Translations under genes and position numbers: made by a program
From: Actinomycetota bacterium
Lineage (GTDB): Bacteria > Actinomycetota > Actinomycetes > S36-B12 > UBA5976
DNA: 8,572 nucleotides
Assembly (NCBI GenBank): GCA_017853815.1
Contig: JAFMIT010000069.1
Location: 1-8,572 of the forward strand
Direction of reading: 5' to 3'
Notes under the pieces: model-generated
Databases searched by the model: none
Told to the model about the DNA's origin: nothing
Seen by the model: only the letters and a program-made list of their open reading frames with translations
Shown here: piece after piece, positions 1 to 5,907 of the stretch
How the letters are laid out: the number at the start of each line of letters is the position of its first letter
How positions within the stretch are numbered: position 1 is the stretch's first letter

Positions 1-444
1 GATGGCAATACCCAGCGCCTGGCAACTGCTCAAAAATGAATCAGCCGAAGCGCCACTGCGTGGCACAGCAATCGACGTCGGCCGGTGCTCCGCCAGCAGC
101 TCAAGCAAGCCTTGCGTATTGAAGCTGGAGTCAGGACTGACGACGTCGCGAATTCCTGCTGCACGGCATGCCGCTGCTGTGGTTGGACCGACAGCGAAGG
201 CACGAAGTTGAGCTACATCAAGTGCGGCGAAGAGCGCCTTCTCAATCGACTGCAAACCACGACTCGACGTCAGAGCAAGCGCAGCGCCCGCGCGCAGCGC
301 GTCGATGATTTGTTGCACCGCCACCGAGTCGTCGAAAAACTGCACCGAGATATACGGGTCTGAAACGACATCGAATCCTCGCTCACGGAGTAATGCTGCA
401 TCGACATCATCGCCTGCTGGTCGCGGCAACAAGACCCGCTTCAT
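1..444 (-). CDS. hemD: Uroporphyrinogen-III synthase, HemD (3' end cut by window edge)
   Basis: HemD cyclises linear hydroxymethylbilane with inversion of ring D to give uroporphyrinogen III, the branch point for haem, sirohaem and cobalamin, in the cytoplasm. The first 148 codons are visible, reading without a stop to the left edge; the family is usually about 250 residues, so roughly 100 are missing. Family marks are the opening MKRVLLPRPAGDD, the TSSRGLQS segment at residues 59-66 (the usual TS.RGV region of the first lobe) and AVGPTTAAACRAAGI at 84-98 (the usual AVGpkTA..L...G). HemD is poorly conserved in general, so the operon position behind hemC is strong support. The ATG at 444-442 overlaps the hemC stop as ATGA, so translation is probably coupled; no good Shine-Dalgarno is visible. 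It is not fused to another domain in the part seen. Confidence 0.9.
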   Translation of the reverse strand, partial: MKRVLLPRPAGDDVDAALLRERGFDVVSDPYISVQFFDDSVAVQQIIDALRAGAALALTSSRGLQSIEKALFAALDVAQLRAFAVGPTTAAACRAAGIRDVVSPDSSFNTQGLLELLAEHRPTSIAVPRSGASADSFLSSCQALGIAI

Positions 445-1352
445 TGTTGACCAATGATTGCGTGCGCACCGTCATCAATCAGTAGGCGAGCAACATGCGC
501 GCCAAGTTCTTCCGCTTCGGAAACACTGTTGATGGCGGCGGATACTTGAATGCGAATTTTTTCTGTGGTCTCAACTGAGGCAACGTCGGCCGTCAGTCGC
601 AATAGTCCATCAGAGCCAATCTCCGCGTAGGCACCAGCCGCTGTCGCGCACGAGGCGCCAAGCGTTCGGACTACTGCGCGCTCTGCACTCACGCAGATGC
701 GAGCCGTCACATCATCGATGTGAGAGAGCAGAGCCAACAGCTCAGTATTCGAACTCAGACACTCGACGCCGAGTGCAGCTTGGCTTGGCGCAGGTGTTAA
801 TTCTTCAAAAGAAATCTCGTGCATCTCTGGTGTTAACAACCCCAGTCGACTCAGGCCGGCCGCTGCCAAAATGGTGCCGGCGTACTGCCCTTCGCGAACC
901 TTTTGAAGTCGGGTTTCGACATTTCCTCGAATGGGGCGCACTTCAAGGTCGGGACGCATCTGCTTCACCCAAACACCGCGACGCGGCGACGACGTGCCAA
1001 TGATTGACCCCTCAGGAATCTCATCAATCGAAGCACCGTCGACTCCAACGAAGACATCGTGCGCATCGACACGTTCAGGCACAGCAGCGAGTGCGATGTC
1101 TGCGTGCGCATACGTAGGGACGTCTTTCAGGGAATGGACTACTAGGTCCGCTTCTTGGGAGAGTAGAGCTGCGCGCAGCGCATTAACAAAGATTCCCGCA
1201 CTCCCCTCCGCGGACAGTGAAATCGACTGGTCATCGCCGCGAGTTGAAAACCCAACTACCGCAGTCAGTGTGAATGGTGCGAGCAAACCCTGCACTCGTT
1301 CACTCTGGTACATGGCCAACGCACTTTTTCGACTTCCGATGCGATACATCAT
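441..1352 (-). CDS. hemC: Porphobilinogen deaminase (hydroxymethylbilane synthase), HemC
   Basis: HemC condenses four porphobilinogen molecules into hydroxymethylbilane on a covalently bound dipyrromethane cofactor. The 303-residue protein has the normal family length. Visible marks are IGSRKSALA at 5-13, the catalytic region VHSLKDVPT at 72-80 (Asp77 is the expected catalytic aspartate), GTSSPRRG at 119-126, the substrate-binding RGNVETRLQKV at 142-152, AAAGLSRLGL at 163-172, and Cys235 in LGASCATAAGAYA, the expected cofactor attachment cysteine. Two conserved loops are slightly unusual: SQAALGVE replaces the common GQGaLgiE, and the cysteine loop lacks the usual proline after the cysteine. 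The start is ambiguous between two adjacent ATGs (1352 and 1349). The first overlaps the hemA stop as ATGA and is preferred. The gene sits between hemA and hemD with 4-base overlaps on both sides, so the three are almost certainly one transcript. Confidence 0.97.
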   Translation of the reverse strand: MMYRIGSRKSALAMYQSERVQGLLAPFTLTAVVGFSTRGDDQSISLSAEGSAGIFVNALRAALLSQEADLVVHSLKDVPTYAHADIALAAVPERVDAHDVFVGVDGASIDEIPEGSIIGTSSPRRGVWVKQMRPDLEVRPIRGNVETRLQKVREGQYAGTILAAAGLSRLGLLTPEMHEISFEELTPAPSQAALGVECLSSNTELLALLSHIDDVTARICVSAERAVVRTLGASCATAAGAYAEIGSDGLLRLTADVASVETTEKIRIQVSAAINSVSEAEELGAHVARLLIDDGAHAIIGQQ

Positions 1353-2290
1353 GCAACCGCCGTCATTCGATGATGAAGCAATTGCGATTGCAGTCGAACG
1401 TAACTCTCCGCCTGTAATGGTGCCGACACCTGGTGAGCAGACGCGATGTCAGACAACCGCGTAACGGGTGTCAACGCCGAGACATCGTGCGCGATGTCCT
1501 CTGTGAGAGTCAGATCAATCAGCATGGGCACCGAGTGTCCCGTGCGTTGAAGGATGCGCACGTGCTCCGCTGTCACGACCGGCTCACTCGCACCCGTTGC
1601 TCCAATCACAAGGTCCACTTTGGTAAGTGCATCGAGTAAGGTCGACTGCGTGACTCTGTGGCTCCCGAAGGGAAGAGTCACACGTCGACCGCTTGTCGAA
1701 AAGTTCCAATGCTCGGTGACTCCGCGCGCATGCAAAATCTGATGCACTTCACGCGCATACACTCCAGTGCCAATCACCAACACGCTACGAATATCCGCGT
1801 GCACGTCATCGAGTGCGAGTGTGACGAGGTCGTTATCGGGCAGCTCATCGATTTTGCGCAGGTCTCGGTTGATCTTGAGAGCGTGATCGAACACCCGGCG
1901 CAGTTCTGGAGTGACGCGCTGCAATTTGATGGCCTCGCTGTACGCCCTGCGCACTTGGCCGCCGACTTCATCTTCGCCGACCGCAATCGCCTCCAGACCA
2001 CAGGTCGTGCGAGTGAGATGCTCAATCGCGTCCACACCATCGAGCACCATGAGTTCAGCTCGAAAATCTGGGAGCGACTCGCTGGGTAGTGAACAGGCCT
2101 CCGCCATCTCCGAGAGAAGTCGGTCTGGGGTCGTGCAACCGCTGTTGACGTATAACTCCACGCGATTGCAGGTTGAGAGGCTCACGAAATGAACATCCGT
2201 CAGGCGTTCTTCAAGCGCCGGCAGCGCATCGGCAAGCCGAGAGAGCGTCTGCCAAGACGTGCGCCGAAAATTGGCGCTCACAACGAACAC
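1349..2290 (-). CDS. hemA: Glutamyl-tRNA reductase, HemA, short form lacking the C-terminal dimerisation domain
   Basis: HemA reduces glutamyl-tRNA(Glu) with NADPH to glutamate-1-semialdehyde, the first committed step of C5-pathway tetrapyrrole synthesis. The catalytic motif LSTCNRVELY is at residues 38-47, with nucleophile Cys41. His91 in HLTRTTCGLEA matches the conserved active-site histidine, GEDEVGGQVRRAY at 105-117 matches the GEdeIlgQvk.Ay signature, and the NADPH Rossmann motif VIGTGVYA is at 172-179. The protein is 313 residues, against about 400-450 for the family. It ends shortly after the start of the long linker helix, so the C-terminal dimerisation domain is absent. hemC begins at the stop codon with an intact frame, so this is not a visible frameshift. 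The N-terminus is also divergent: the usual SHktApv.lRE is replaced by SANFRRTSWQTL. The start is GTG at 2290. An in-frame stop lies four codons upstream and a TAGATT box six bases upstream, suggesting a leaderless mRNA. A second GTG lies three codons later. Confidence 0.92.
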   Translation of the reverse strand: MFVVSANFRRTSWQTLSRLADALPALEERLTDVHFVSLSTCNRVELYVNSGCTTPDRLLSEMAEACSLPSESLPDFRAELMVLDGVDAIEHLTRTTCGLEAIAVGEDEVGGQVRRAYSEAIKLQRVTPELRRVFDHALKINRDLRKIDELPDNDLVTLALDDVHADIRSVLVIGTGVYAREVHQILHARGVTEHWNFSTSGRRVTLPFGSHRVTQSTLLDALTKVDLVIGATGASEPVVTAEHVRILQRTGHSVPMLIDLTLTEDIAHDVSALTPVTRLSDIASAHQVSAPLQAESYVRLQSQLLHHRMTAVA

Positions 2291-2296
2291 GGGCGA

Positions 2297-2302
2297 AATC
2301 TA
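2297..2302 (-). promoter_or_regulatory. -10 box of a probable leaderless hemA promoter
   Basis: On the minus strand TAGATT fits the actinobacterial TANNNT -10 consensus and is followed by exactly six bases (TCGCCC) before the GTG start of hemA. No Shine-Dalgarno lies before that GTG. Together this predicts transcription starting at or next to the start codon. The -35 region is weak: GTGATT at 17-base spacing is a poor match to TTGACA. Inferred from spacing and consensus only. Confidence 0.55.
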
Positions 2303-2353
2303 CTGCCGCCGTTTAGGGGAATCACCCGTTCAGAAGCGCCCCCGCCACCCCGT

Positions 2354-2359
2354 TAGACT
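2354..2359 (+). promoter_or_regulatory. -10 box of the tRNA-Lys promoter
   Basis: TAGACT matches TANNNT and ends 12 bases before the mature 5' end of tRNA-Lys, leaving room for a short leader that RNase P would remove. A weak -35 candidate, TTCAGA at 2329-2334, has a 19-base spacer. The sequence CCGTTAG overlapping this box (2350-2356) recurs at 2366-2372 across the tRNA 5' end, which may be chance. Confidence 0.45.
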
Positions 2360-2371
2360 CCCGCTCCGTTA

Positions 2372-2444
<73 letters not shown>

Positions 2445-2462
2445 CTTTTTCCTAAAACTGCC

Positions 2463-2511
2463 CAACTGGTACGTCCAGCGCAGCTGCCAGTTACATCTGA
2501 AGTACCAGTTG
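2463..2511. terminator. 10-bp inverted repeat between convergent tRNA-Lys and peptidase gene (possible terminator)
   Basis: CAACTGGTAC (2463-2472) and GTACCAGTTG (2502-2511) are perfect inverted copies separated by 29 bases. They lie between the 3' end of the plus-strand tRNA gene and the stop of the minus-strand peptidase gene, where a shared terminator would be expected. On the minus strand the second arm is followed by GGCAGTTTTAGG, a short imperfect T tract. On the plus strand there is none. The loop is long and holds another copy of CCAGTT (2487-2492), so alternative shorter stems are possible. The terminator role is inferred from position, and an operator-like role is not excluded. Confidence 0.4.
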
Positions 2512-2522
2512 CGGTTTGAGGG

Positions 2523-3260
2523 CTAGCGAGGCAGGGTCAAGTAGCGGCCGGCAGGGTAAGAAGCCGTTGGCCCACCCTTCAACACATGCACCTTGCCGTG
2601 GCCCACCACCTGCCAGTCATCGCCTTCGCGGTGCACCAAAGCGGTGTTTTCGTCGATACCAAGGATGAATGCACCGTTGTCATTGCCTAACAGCGCGTGC
2701 ATGAAGCCATCAGACGCCCAGCGGAAGTACTTGTCGTAGTGAGGAAGCACCTCAATGTGCGGGACGATGCCCAGCCCGATGGTGCGGTGGTGGGGAATGC
2801 CACGCACATGAGGGACGGTCGGGCCGAGTGCCATGGCGCCGGCACTACAACCAGCCAGAGATGAACCCGCTTCCCAGGCAGCGCGTACTGCCGCGCCGAC
2901 CACGGTTCCGCCGAGCGACTCCGCGAGGTGGCGCGGATCTCCGCCCGAGAAGTAGATCAGGGCGGCGTTGGCGACCATGTCGGCCAGCGACTCGTCCTCA
3001 GCCGTGTCGCGATTGAGAACGGGCACAAATCGCTGTTGCACGCCGAGGCGATCCGCCTGTGCCGCTCCGAGCTTTCGCCAGTAGTCAATGCGCTCGGCAC
3101 TTTCACGTCCTGCACCGAGTGGAATCTGGACATAGACAGGATCTTTGCCGCGAGCAACACCTGCATCGAAAAGATCACGTTCAATCTCGAGCATCGCTGG
3201 CAGGTATTCACCCGATCCGACCAGCGCCACGACTCCCGGTGACGAAATCTCCGAGCTCAT
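2523..3260 (-). CDS. S51 / cyanophycinase-like serine peptidase family protein
   Basis: The predicted cytoplasmic protein has 245 residues and a class I glutamine-amidotransferase-like fold, as in peptidase E and cyanophycinase. The nucleophile-elbow motif AGCSAGAMAL gives Ser139 as the probable catalytic residue. FSGGDPRHL (residues 104-112) matches the GG-(D/N)-x-x-x-L substrate loop, and histidines at 157/158 and 174 are candidates for the partner base. The N-terminal VVALVGSGEY resembles the family opening. Peptidase E cuts Asp-X dipeptides and cyanophycinase cuts beta-Asp-Arg polymer; which substrate applies here cannot be read, and no cyanophycin synthetase gene is in the window. I chose the ATG at 3260: it forms an ATGA overlap with the upstream hydrolase stop and has GGAAG eight bases before it. 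A TTG at 3275 would add five residues but lies inside the hydrolase gene. The gene is probably co-transcribed with the hydrolase. Confidence 0.82.
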   Translation of the reverse strand: MSSEISSPGVVALVGSGEYLPAMLEIERDLFDAGVARGKDPVYVQIPLGAGRESAERIDYWRKLGAAQADRLGVQQRFVPVLNRDTAEDESLADMVANAALIYFSGGDPRHLAESLGGTVVGAAVRAAWEAGSSLAGCSAGAMALGPTVPHVRGIPHHRTIGLGIVPHIEVLPHYDKYFRWASDGFMHALLGNDNGAFILGIDENTALVHREGDDWQVVGHGKVHVLKGGPTASYPAGRYLTLPR

Positions 3261-4105
3261 CGCATGGACTTCCAATAGCCACTCAAGACTGCAGCAGTCG
3301 CTTCTGGTCGCTCTTCATTTGGGCAATGTCCAGCATCAGGAATCATGGTGATGACACCACCCACGGTGGTGCCCAGCCGAATCTGTTCATCAATCGCCCA
3401 CGCATCATCAAATTCGCCGTACACGACGTGAACTCTGAGACCAGCAAGCTGAGCGGTTACATCGTCTGCATATCGCAGAATATTCGCGGCGGTCACAATG
3501 GCCTCGGAATCGGTGTTGATCCATCTCTGTGTCCGCAAGCTCGAAATATCAGGATCAGGTTCATAGTTGATTCCATGTTCTGGGTTATCAATCATGTACT
3601 GCCATGCTTCGCGCATTGTGCGAGGAATCAGAAAATCTCGCATCACCATTAGCCAGCCATCGGCCCCAACCGGCATACCCGGCCCGCTGCACATCAGAGT
3701 CAGCGACCGCAAACGGAATGGGTGTCGGACGGCCGTCGCTTGTGCCACCAAACCACCAAACGAATGCCCGAGCAGATGGACTGCTTTCAGTCCGAGCGCA
3801 TCGTGGATCCCCACAACATCATCAGCCAATTGCGCCAGGTCATAGTGACCGGGCGTGTGAGCGCTCTGATTGTTTCCGCGATGGTCATGCGCAATGACGC
3901 GAAAGCCAGCGGCAGCCAAGAGCGGGCCAATCAGCGAAAAGTCCTCTTTGCTGCCAGTAAAACCATGGACTAGCTGAACCACCGGTGCTTCATCTGCATC
4001 ACCTACGGTCGGCGCATAATCGAGCAACGCAAGTTCGGCACCGTTGACGTTGACCGTGTATGTGCGCGCATTCGAAGGCAGGTCTACTAGCGGCTCGAGA
4101 TTCAT
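3257..4105 (-). CDS. Alpha/beta-fold hydrolase
   Basis: This 282-residue soluble hydrolase carries a complete catalytic set. The oxyanion-hole motif is HGFTG at 47-51, the nucleophile elbow LGHSFGG has Ser115, an acidic residue lies in YGEFDDAW (Asp233 or Asp234), and the catalytic histidine is His260 in DAGHCPNEERPE. HDHRGNNQSA at 73-82 is the usual strand-4/helix-B region of the esterase, lipase and haloperoxidase-like branch. The cap domain spans roughly residues 140-215. There is no signal peptide. The substrate cannot be predicted; esters, lactones or C-C bonds are all possible in this superfamily. It is the first gene of a two-gene unit with the S51-like peptidase (ATGA overlap) and is divergent from the GH13 gene across 41 bases. 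No Shine-Dalgarno precedes the ATG, but TAATCT sits six bases upstream, suggesting leaderless expression. Confidence 0.9.
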   Translation of the reverse strand: MNLEPLVDLPSNARTYTVNVNGAELALLDYAPTVGDADEAPVVQLVHGFTGSKEDFSLIGPLLAAAGFRVIAHDHRGNNQSAHTPGHYDLAQLADDVVGIHDALGLKAVHLLGHSFGGLVAQATAVRHPFRLRSLTLMCSGPGMPVGADGWLMVMRDFLIPRTMREAWQYMIDNPEHGINYEPDPDISSLRTQRWINTDSEAIVTAANILRYADDVTAQLAGLRVHVVYGEFDDAWAIDEQIRLGTTVGGVITMIPDAGHCPNEERPEATAAVLSGYWKSMR

Positions 4106-4111
4106 CCGTGG

Positions 4112-4117
4112 AGATTA
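4112..4117 (-). promoter_or_regulatory. -10 box of probable leaderless promoter for the alpha/beta hydrolase
   Basis: On the minus strand TAATCT (TANNNT) is followed by six bases, CCACGG, and then the ATG at 4105. The spacing is the same as for hemA and the GH13 gene. No Shine-Dalgarno is present. The box lies within the first copy of the GATTACCC direct repeat, so anything binding that repeat could affect this promoter. Confidence 0.55.
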
Positions 4118-4139
4118 CCCCGTGAGTCCGCGATTACCC
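4113..4139 (+). repeat. Direct repeat GATTACCC x2 in the divergent promoter region
   Basis: GATTACCC occurs at 4113-4120 and again at 4132-4139, 19 bases apart, within a spacer of only 41 bases. One copy covers the hydrolase -10 box and the other covers most of the glucosidase -10 box. This could be a paired regulator site, or simply a by-product of two promoters each needing a TA...T motif. No regulator gene is nearby. Confidence 0.4.
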
Positions 4140-4140
4140 T
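4135..4140 (+). promoter_or_regulatory. -10 box of probable leaderless promoter for the GH13 glucosidase
   Basis: TACCCT fits TANNNT and is followed by six bases, CCGCCT, before the ATG at 4147. There is no Shine-Dalgarno in between. The match to the best consensus (TATAAT) is weaker than for the other two boxes, and at 17-base spacing the -35 position falls on AGATTA, the opposite-strand -10 box of the hydrolase, so the divergent promoters would physically overlap. Confidence 0.45.
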
Positions 4141-4146
4141 CCGCCT

Positions 4147-5838
4147 ATGGCTGAAAATCAACCCGAAAATGCTGTCTGGTGGAAGACCTCGACTGTCTAT
4201 CAGATTTATCCACGCAGCTTCGCAGACACCAACGGCGATGGCATTGGCGACGTTCGCGGCATCATCGACCGGCTTGGCTACCTCGCGCATCTCGGTGTTG
4301 ATGTCCTGTGGCTTTCACCGATCTACAAATCTCCACAAGACGACAATGGTTACGACATCAGTGATTACCAGGACATTGATCCACTGTTTGGCACGTTGGC
4401 TGACGTCGATGAGCTGATCACAAAAGCCAAAGAGCACAACATTCGCATCATCATGGATCTTGTGGTCAATCACAGTTCCGATGAGCATCCATGGTTTGTG
4501 GAGTCGCGTTCATCAAAAGACAATCCGAAACGCGACTGGTACATCTGGCGACCCGCCCGCGAAGACGGCAGCCGTCCGAATAACTGGTCATCATTCTTCT
4601 CAGGCTCGGTCTGGGAATGGGATGAGCACACGCAGGAGTATTTCCTGCATCTCTTCAGCAAGAAGCAGCCTGATCTCAACTGGGAAAACCCAGAACTGCG
4701 TCGCGCCGTGTACGACATGATGAACTGGTGGCTAGACCGCGGAGTCGCAGGCTTCCGAATGGACGTCATCAATCTCATTTCGAAAGTGCCTGGGCTGCCC
4801 GATGGCGAACAAGAACCAGGTCACGAGTTCGGAAACGGTTTTCCACTTACCGCCAACGGCCCACGCCTGACGGAATTTCTCCAAGAAATGCACCGCGAAG
4901 TTTTCGCTCCGCGCAAAGAAGCGTTCTTCACCGTAGGCGAATGCCCTGGCATCCGCGCGGAGTACGCCACCGAAGTGACTAACCCAGACAACGCCATGCT
5001 CGACATGGTGTTTCAGTTCGAGCACGTCGGCATCGACCAAGGCAACGGCAAGTGGGATGAACTGCCTTTTGACTTATTGAAACTCAAAGAATCCCTCGGC
5101 TATTGGCAGACGCAACTTGGAGAAGCTGGATGGAACAGCCTCTACTGGAACAATCATGATCAGCCACGAATCGTCAGCCGTTGGGGCAACGACACTGAAT
5201 ATCGCGAACTTTCAGCAAAACTCTTGGGCACAGTCCTGCATTTCCATCGCGGTACGCCGTATGTCTATCAAGGCGAAGAACTCGGCATGACGAACTTCCC
5301 CTTCACAGACATCAACCAATTCCAGGATCTTGAAACCCTCAATCATTACCGCGAGGTGGTCGCGCACGGAGGAGATACGGCAGCCGCGATGAACGGATTC
5401 CGGAAGTTTGGTCGCGACAATGCACGAACTCCGATGCAGTGGGACGGCTCCGTCGACGCCGGTTTCTCAAAAGGGACGCCCTGGCTTGCCGTCAACCCAA
5501 ACCACGAGCACATCAATGCAGCACAACAAGTTGGAGATCCACGCTCGGTTTTTCATTACTACCGTCGGCTCATCGCGCTTCGCAAAACAGATCGTGTCAT
5601 GGCATTCGGTGACTTCGAGATGTTGCTGCCCTCAGATTCTCAGGTGTACGCCTTCACCCGCACACTCGGCGATGAGGGTCTGCTTGTGCTCGCCAATTGG
5701 TCAAACGAAGCGATTGAACGCACTCTGGAATTCGCGCGAGCAGACATGGTCACCGTCATGCACAACTACGAAGATGCGCCGGCCTTCGATTCGGCATTGT
5801 CACTGCGCCCGTGGGAAGTGGTTGTCTACCGCTGGTAG
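4147..5838 (+). CDS. GH13 alpha-glucosidase, oligo-1,6-glucosidase type
   Basis: This 563-residue cytoplasmic enzyme has normal family length and no signal peptide. It should hydrolyse terminal alpha-glucosidic bonds in small oligosaccharides taken up by the cell. GH13 signatures in order: the metal-binding loop DTNGDGIGD (27-35), region I DLVVNHSSDEH (104-114), region V QPDLNWENPEL (174-184), region II GFRMDVIN with nucleophile Asp206, region III FTVGECPG with acid/base Glu265, and region IV YWNNHDQPR with Asp338. The QPDLN motif places it in the oligo-1,6-glucosidase/GH13_31-like group, with relatives such as GH13_29 trehalose-6-phosphate hydrolase and GH13_23 also possible. Val207 directly after the nucleophile is the residue associated with alpha-1,6 preference; maltases usually have Thr or Ala there. 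That suggests isomaltose or isomalto-oligosaccharides as substrate, which is inference. It appears monocistronic: 69 bases separate it from the next gene, and no transporter or regulator is adjacent. Confidence 0.94.
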   Translation: MAENQPENAVWWKTSTVYQIYPRSFADTNGDGIGDVRGIIDRLGYLAHLGVDVLWLSPIYKSPQDDNGYDISDYQDIDPLFGTLADVDELITKAKEHNIRIIMDLVVNHSSDEHPWFVESRSSKDNPKRDWYIWRPAREDGSRPNNWSSFFSGSVWEWDEHTQEYFLHLFSKKQPDLNWENPELRRAVYDMMNWWLDRGVAGFRMDVINLISKVPGLPDGEQEPGHEFGNGFPLTANGPRLTEFLQEMHREVFAPRKEAFFTVGECPGIRAEYATEVTNPDNAMLDMVFQFEHVGIDQGNGKWDELPFDLLKLKESLGYWQTQLGEAGWNSLYWNNHDQPRIVSRWGNDTEYRELSAKLLGTVLHFHRGTPYVYQGEELGMTNFPFTDINQFQDLETLNHYREVVAHGGDTAAAMNGFRKFGRDNARTPMQWDGSVDAGFSKGTPWLAVNPNHEHINAAQQVGDPRSVFHYYRRLIALRKTDRVMAFGDFEMLLPSDSQVYAFTRTLGDEGLLVLANWSNEAIERTLEFARADMVTVMHNYEDAPAFDSALSLRPWEVVVYRW

Positions 5839-5872
5839 CGCGTTGACTCTCTCTCAAGAAACCAGTCCTCGG

Positions 5873-5878
5873 TAAACT
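5873..5878 (+). promoter_or_regulatory. -10 box candidate for the glycan gene cluster
   Basis: TAAACT is a good TANNNT match in the 69-base spacer after the glucosidase. It is 29 bases before the next start codon, so unlike the other promoters here it would give an mRNA with a leader. The best -35 candidate, TTGACT at 5843-5848, is 24 bases upstream, too far for a standard promoter, so either the -35 is degenerate or the spacing is non-standard. Readthrough from the glucosidase gene is also possible because no terminator hairpin is visible. Confidence 0.4.
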
Positions 5879-5897
5879 AGAACATCTGACGAGCACC

Positions 5898-5902
5898 GGG
5901 AG
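5898..5902 (+). promoter_or_regulatory. Ribosome binding site of the first glycan-cluster gene
   Basis: GGGAG lies five bases before the ATG at 5908. It is the clearest Shine-Dalgarno in the window and fixes the start of that gene. It contrasts with the leaderless-looking starts of hemA, the hydrolase and the glucosidase. Confidence 0.65.
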
Positions 5903-5907
5903 AATCC

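Noticed and set aside
931..1464. A 177-codon plus-strand open frame antisense to hemC and the end of hemA
   Set aside because: It lies fully opposite convincingly conserved genes, has no recognisable domain, and its Ser/Arg/Thr-rich composition is typical of a reverse-strand shadow.
2291..2371. A Rex-type or other palindromic operator controlling hemA, as known for hemACD in Streptomyces
   Set aside because: No TTGTGA-N6-TCACAA-like palindrome or other convincing dyad is visible in the spacer.
3261..3275. TTG start at 3275 for the S51-like peptidase
   Set aside because: It sits inside the hydrolase gene, and GGAAG is correctly spaced for the ATG at 3260, which also forms an ATGA overlap.
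3059..3652. A 197-codon plus-strand open frame across the hydrolase/peptidase junction
   Set aside because: Antisense to two genes with full catalytic motifs; no domain and no plausible start signal.
5843..5848. TTGACT as a strong -35 box paired with TAAACT
   Set aside because: The 24-base spacer is too long for a standard sigma-70-type promoter, so it is mentioned only as a candidate.
5408..5875. A 155-codon plus-strand open frame within the GH13 gene
   Set aside because: Out-of-frame shadow of the conserved glucosidase; no domain.
5868..5900. Possible stem CTCGGT/ACCGGG that would hide the ribosome binding site of the glycan cluster
   Set aside because: The stem is only six pairs with a wobble and a 21-base loop, and a transcript starting from the TAAACT box would lack the first arm.
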